NCBI RefSeq assembly: GCF_003007785.1
Contig: NZ_PXOH01000002.1
Coordinates: forward strand, 186,001-250,000
Origin: Aphanothece hegewaldii CCALA 016
GTDB taxonomy: Bacteria > Cyanobacteriota > Cyanobacteriia > Cyanobacteriales > Microcystaceae
Direction: 5' to 3'
DNA: 64,000 nucleotides
Position numbers and translations under genes: made by a program. The notes beneath the pieces are model-generated. The model had not been told where the DNA came from, made no database searches, and saw nothing but the letters and a program-made list of their open reading frames with translations. Each line of letters opens with the position of its first letter. The first letter of the stretch is position 1. Shown here in pieces: positions 61,902-64,000 of this stretch.

Positions 61902-63143
61902 ATGAATATCGCTCAACCAATTAATATTTGTGTTTTGGGTGGTGGATTTGGCGGACTGTATACGGCTCTTTACTTCAGTCATTTTAGCTGGGTGAAAAAC
62001 CGAAAATGTCAAGTTACATTAATTGAACCAAACGATCACTTTTTATTTACACCTCTTCTTTATGAATTATTAACAGGAGAGTTACAACGTTGGGAAATTG
62101 CCCCATCCTATCAAAAATTATTACAAGGAACTCATATTCAATTACGTCAGCAAACGGTTAAAACAGTTGACTTAAAAGCGCGTTCCGTTGACCTCGAAAA
62201 TGGGGAAATTTTAACCTATGATTATTTAGTCTTGGCTGTTGGAACCCAAAATCGTTGGGCAAATATCCCTGGTTTAGAAACCCATGCTTTATCCTTCCGT
62301 ACTCTAGCTGATTTAGAACGTCTGCAAACTCAACTCCACATCCTCGAAAATTCAGAACGTCAATATCTCCGTTTAGCTGTCATTGGCGGTGGACCCAATG
62401 GCGTAGAATTATCCTGTAAGTTAGCCGATCGCTTGGGAAATCGTGGACAAGTTCACCTCATTGAGCGGGGTGAATCCCTTCTTAAAAACTTCTCCAGTGC
62501 CATCGCTAAGGCATCATACAAGGCTTTAAAGACTCGTCGGATTGTAATACATCATAATTCTGAAGTTGAGGCGATTACAGCCGATTCCGTGGGGATTACC
62601 CAAAACCAACAAACCCAAAATCTCCCGTTTGATTTAGTGATTTGGACAGCCGGAACTCAGTCTAGGGAATGGTTACGCCATCTAGAATGTCAACAAACTG
62701 AGCTTGGTAGACTATTGATTCGTCCCACACTACAATTACTAGATTATCCCGAAGTGTTTGCCCTGGGTGATATTGCTCAAATTGCCCACTCGCGTCAAAA
62801 TATTCCAGCTACGGCACAAGCCGCCTTTCAACAAGCCAGTTGTGCGGCCAAAAATCTTAAAGCTATTCTTTTAGGACAGCCCTTAAAACCGTTCTTTTAT
62901 CTTCATTTAGGAGATATGCTAACTTTAGGCAGAAGATCGGCAATTATTTCTAGTTTTGGGATTAATATTGATGGCCGAATTGCTGATATTAGCCGACGAT
63001 TTATTTATATTTTGCGTCTACCTACCCAACGACATAAGATACAAGTTCTTAAACATTGGGGAAAAAACACACTAATCAAATTAGGTCGCTGGTTACGTTG
63101 GCAAAGACAACAGTTATTTTCTCAAAAACCCGCCAAACCTTAG
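61902..63143 (+). CDS. Type II NAD(P)H dehydrogenase-like flavoprotein (possibly NdbB)
   Basis: A 413-residue FAD and NAD(P)H oxidoreductase. The N-terminal FAD motif is VLGGGFGGLYTALYF (11-25). TYDYLVLAVGTQNRWANIPG follows, then the NAD(P)H motif LAVIGGGPNGVELSCKLADR, then IWTAGTQSREWL and VFALGDIAQIAHSRQ. The C-terminal part has a membrane-binding basic amphipathic helix (RQHKI...KHWGKNTLIKLGRW). In Synechocystis the closest kind by pattern is NdbB (demethylphylloquinone reductase), but the exact quinone cannot be told. It abuts the SGNH gene without a gap, an operon spacing, although the functions do not obviously match. Confidence 0.85.
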   Translation: MNIAQPINICVLGGGFGGLYTALYFSHFSWVKNRKCQVTLIEPNDHFLFTPLLYELLTGELQRWEIAPSYQKLLQGTHIQLRQQTVKTVDLKARSVDLENGEILTYDYLVLAVGTQNRWANIPGLETHALSFRTLADLERLQTQLHILENSERQYLRLAVIGGGPNGVELSCKLADRLGNRGQVHLIERGESLLKNFSSAIAKASYKALKTRRIVIHHNSEVEAITADSVGITQNQQTQNLPFDLVIWTAGTQSREWLRHLECQQTELGRLLIRPTLQLLDYPEVFALGDIAQIAHSRQNIPATAQAAFQQASCAAKNLKAILLGQPLKPFFYLHLGDMLTLGRRSAIISSFGINIDGRIADISRRFIYILRLPTQRHKIQVLKHWGKNTLIKLGRWLRWQRQQLFSQKPAKP

Positions 63144-63179
63144 AGCAAATTATATTATTTTTGTCAGGAAGAATTTTAA

Positions 63180-64000
63180 ATGTTAAATCCTTTTAGAAAA
63201 TTTTCGGAAAGATTGCAAAATATTCAAAATGAGCTAAAGCAACTAAACACAACTAATAAAGCTCTTTTAAAAACACAAGAATCACTGAAAAATATAATGA
63301 TTGAAGATTATCTAAAAAATCATTTAATTAATAATCCTAAATATAGTGAACCAAAAAAATTAAATAAATATGAGTTTAAAGCTTATTCTCAAGGTGGCGA
63401 AGATGGAATTATTAATGAGATTTTTCGTCGAATTGGTACAACAAATCAATATTTTGTAGAATTTGGTGTTGGTGTTGGACTCGAAAATAATAGCGCTTTG
63501 TTACTAACATTAGGATGGCGTGGACTTTGGATCGAAGGAAGCGAGAAATACTGTAAAAACATTAAAGAAAAGTTTAAGTATATTATCAAAAATAATCAAT
63601 TAACTCTAATAAATAATTTTGTTGATGCTGACAATATAGAATCTTTATTTAAAAAAGCCAATGTACCAGAAGAATTAGACTTATTATCAATTGATATTGA
63701 TGGGAATGATTACTGGATTTGGAAAGCGATTAATCAATATCGTCCGAGAGTAGTTATTATAGAATACAATGCTGCTTATCCTCCTCAAGTCAGTTGGACA
63801 ATTGAATATAATCCGAATCATCGCTGGGATTATAGTAATTATATGGGAGCAAGTTTATTAGCTTTAGAAAAATTAGGAATTTACAAAGGATATAAATTAG
63901 TCGGCTGTAGTTTTACAGGGGTAAATGCTTTTTTTGTTCGTGATGATTTAGTCAATGAGCATTTTCTAGAACCTTATACAGCAGAAAATCATTATGAACC
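63180..64000 (+). CDS. FkbM-like methyltransferase, 3' end beyond window
   Basis: An open frame of at least 273 codons that reaches the window edge. ATG at 63180 with AGGAAG about 9 bases before it. The N-terminal 45 residues form a coiled coil (FRKFSERLQNIQNELKQLNT). A SAM-methyltransferase domain follows: KAYSQGGEDGIINEIFRRIG, YFVEFGVGVGLENNSALLLT and LDLLSIDIDGNDYWIWKAIN. It resembles the FkbM/Methyltransf_21 group seen in polysaccharide clusters. It follows the flavoprotein gene by 36 bases and is probably in the same operon, pointing to a surface-glycan modification cluster continuing to the right. Confidence 0.85.
   Translation, partial: MLNPFRKFSERLQNIQNELKQLNTTNKALLKTQESLKNIMIEDYLKNHLINNPKYSEPKKLNKYEFKAYSQGGEDGIINEIFRRIGTTNQYFVEFGVGVGLENNSALLLTLGWRGLWIEGSEKYCKNIKEKFKYIIKNNQLTLINNFVDADNIESLFKKANVPEELDLLSIDIDGNDYWIWKAINQYRPRVVIIEYNAAYPPQVSWTIEYNPNHRWDYSNYMGASLLALEKLGIYKGYKLVGCSFTGVNAFFVRDDLVNEHFLEPYTAENHYE

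Overview
The window is cyanobacterial chromosome. The evidence is psaD (photosystem I), petC-petA (cytochrome b6f), the psaD-trpE gene order, a ScyD/ScyE-like protein, a HetZ-family protein, TamB and YggT of cyanobacterial type, AT-rich codon use, and the cyanobacterial HIP1 octamer GCGATCGC recurring throughout. Species cannot be fixed from the sequence. The HetZ-like gene alone does not show that the organism is filamentous or heterocystous.

Layout. 1-1.6 kb: end of a sensor histidine kinase and a pentapeptide-repeat protein. 1.7-11 kb: a two-partner-secretion (TPS) locus with the outer-membrane transporter TpsB, two paralogous coiled-coil proteins, a structured insertion-element-like remnant, an odd repeat-containing protein with a Cys/Pro/Gly tail, the secreted TpsA exoprotein, a signal-peptide-bearing TPR-CHAT (caspase-like) protease and a DUF928 protein. 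11-16.4 kb, facing it on the minus strand: a vMAP-HTH/AAA ATPase, an AAA/CHASE2 membrane sensor, a Uma2-type nuclease-fold protein and an unknown protein. 16.6-19.7 kb: DUF952, DUF4330, trpE, psaD. 19.8-26.1 kb: an accessory stretch with a Septu-like PtuA/PtuB defence pair, a decayed duplicate of the neighbouring rhomboid gene, a methyltransferase, a rhomboid protease and a cytochrome P450. 26.2-33 kb: petC-petA and housekeeping or hypothetical genes (YggT, fasciclin, DUF3891, DUF29, PhzF). 33.3-41.3 kb: giant TamB, HetZ-like regulator, thioredoxin-like ferredoxin. 41.4-45 kb: aroQ, a 50-aa microprotein, cinA, ubiX and a HEAT-repeat protein on the minus strand, then the tail of a lost cytosine methyltransferase. 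45.2-50.6 kb: hslO, ispF, a zeta-like kinase with a small partner, a ScyD/E-like protein, a SufA-type carrier, a TPR protein, an M48 peptidase and tRNA-Leu(CAA). 50.6-52.6 kb: a scrap zone downstream of the tRNA with a toxin remnant, an antitoxin-like gene and broken small ORFs. 52.6-58.3 kb: a TRAP transporter (DctM, DctQ, TakP-like binding protein), then an acyl-CoA-dehydrogenase-like protein overlapping its own acyl carrier protein. 58.3-64 kb: FkbM methyltransferases flanking an MBOAT/SGNH O-acylation pair and a type II NADH-dehydrogenase-like flavoprotein; the last gene runs off the window.

The most interesting units are four. The TPS-CHAT-DUF928 locus opposite the AAA-CHASE2/vMAP-AAA pair may be one surface-sensing or conflict system. 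The 168-aa repeat protein directly before TpsA has no recognised family. The dehydrogenase-ACP pair has Asp where the catalytic Glu is expected. The Septu-like pair sits beside photosynthesis genes. Family assignments are from recognisable motifs; no database search could be run.
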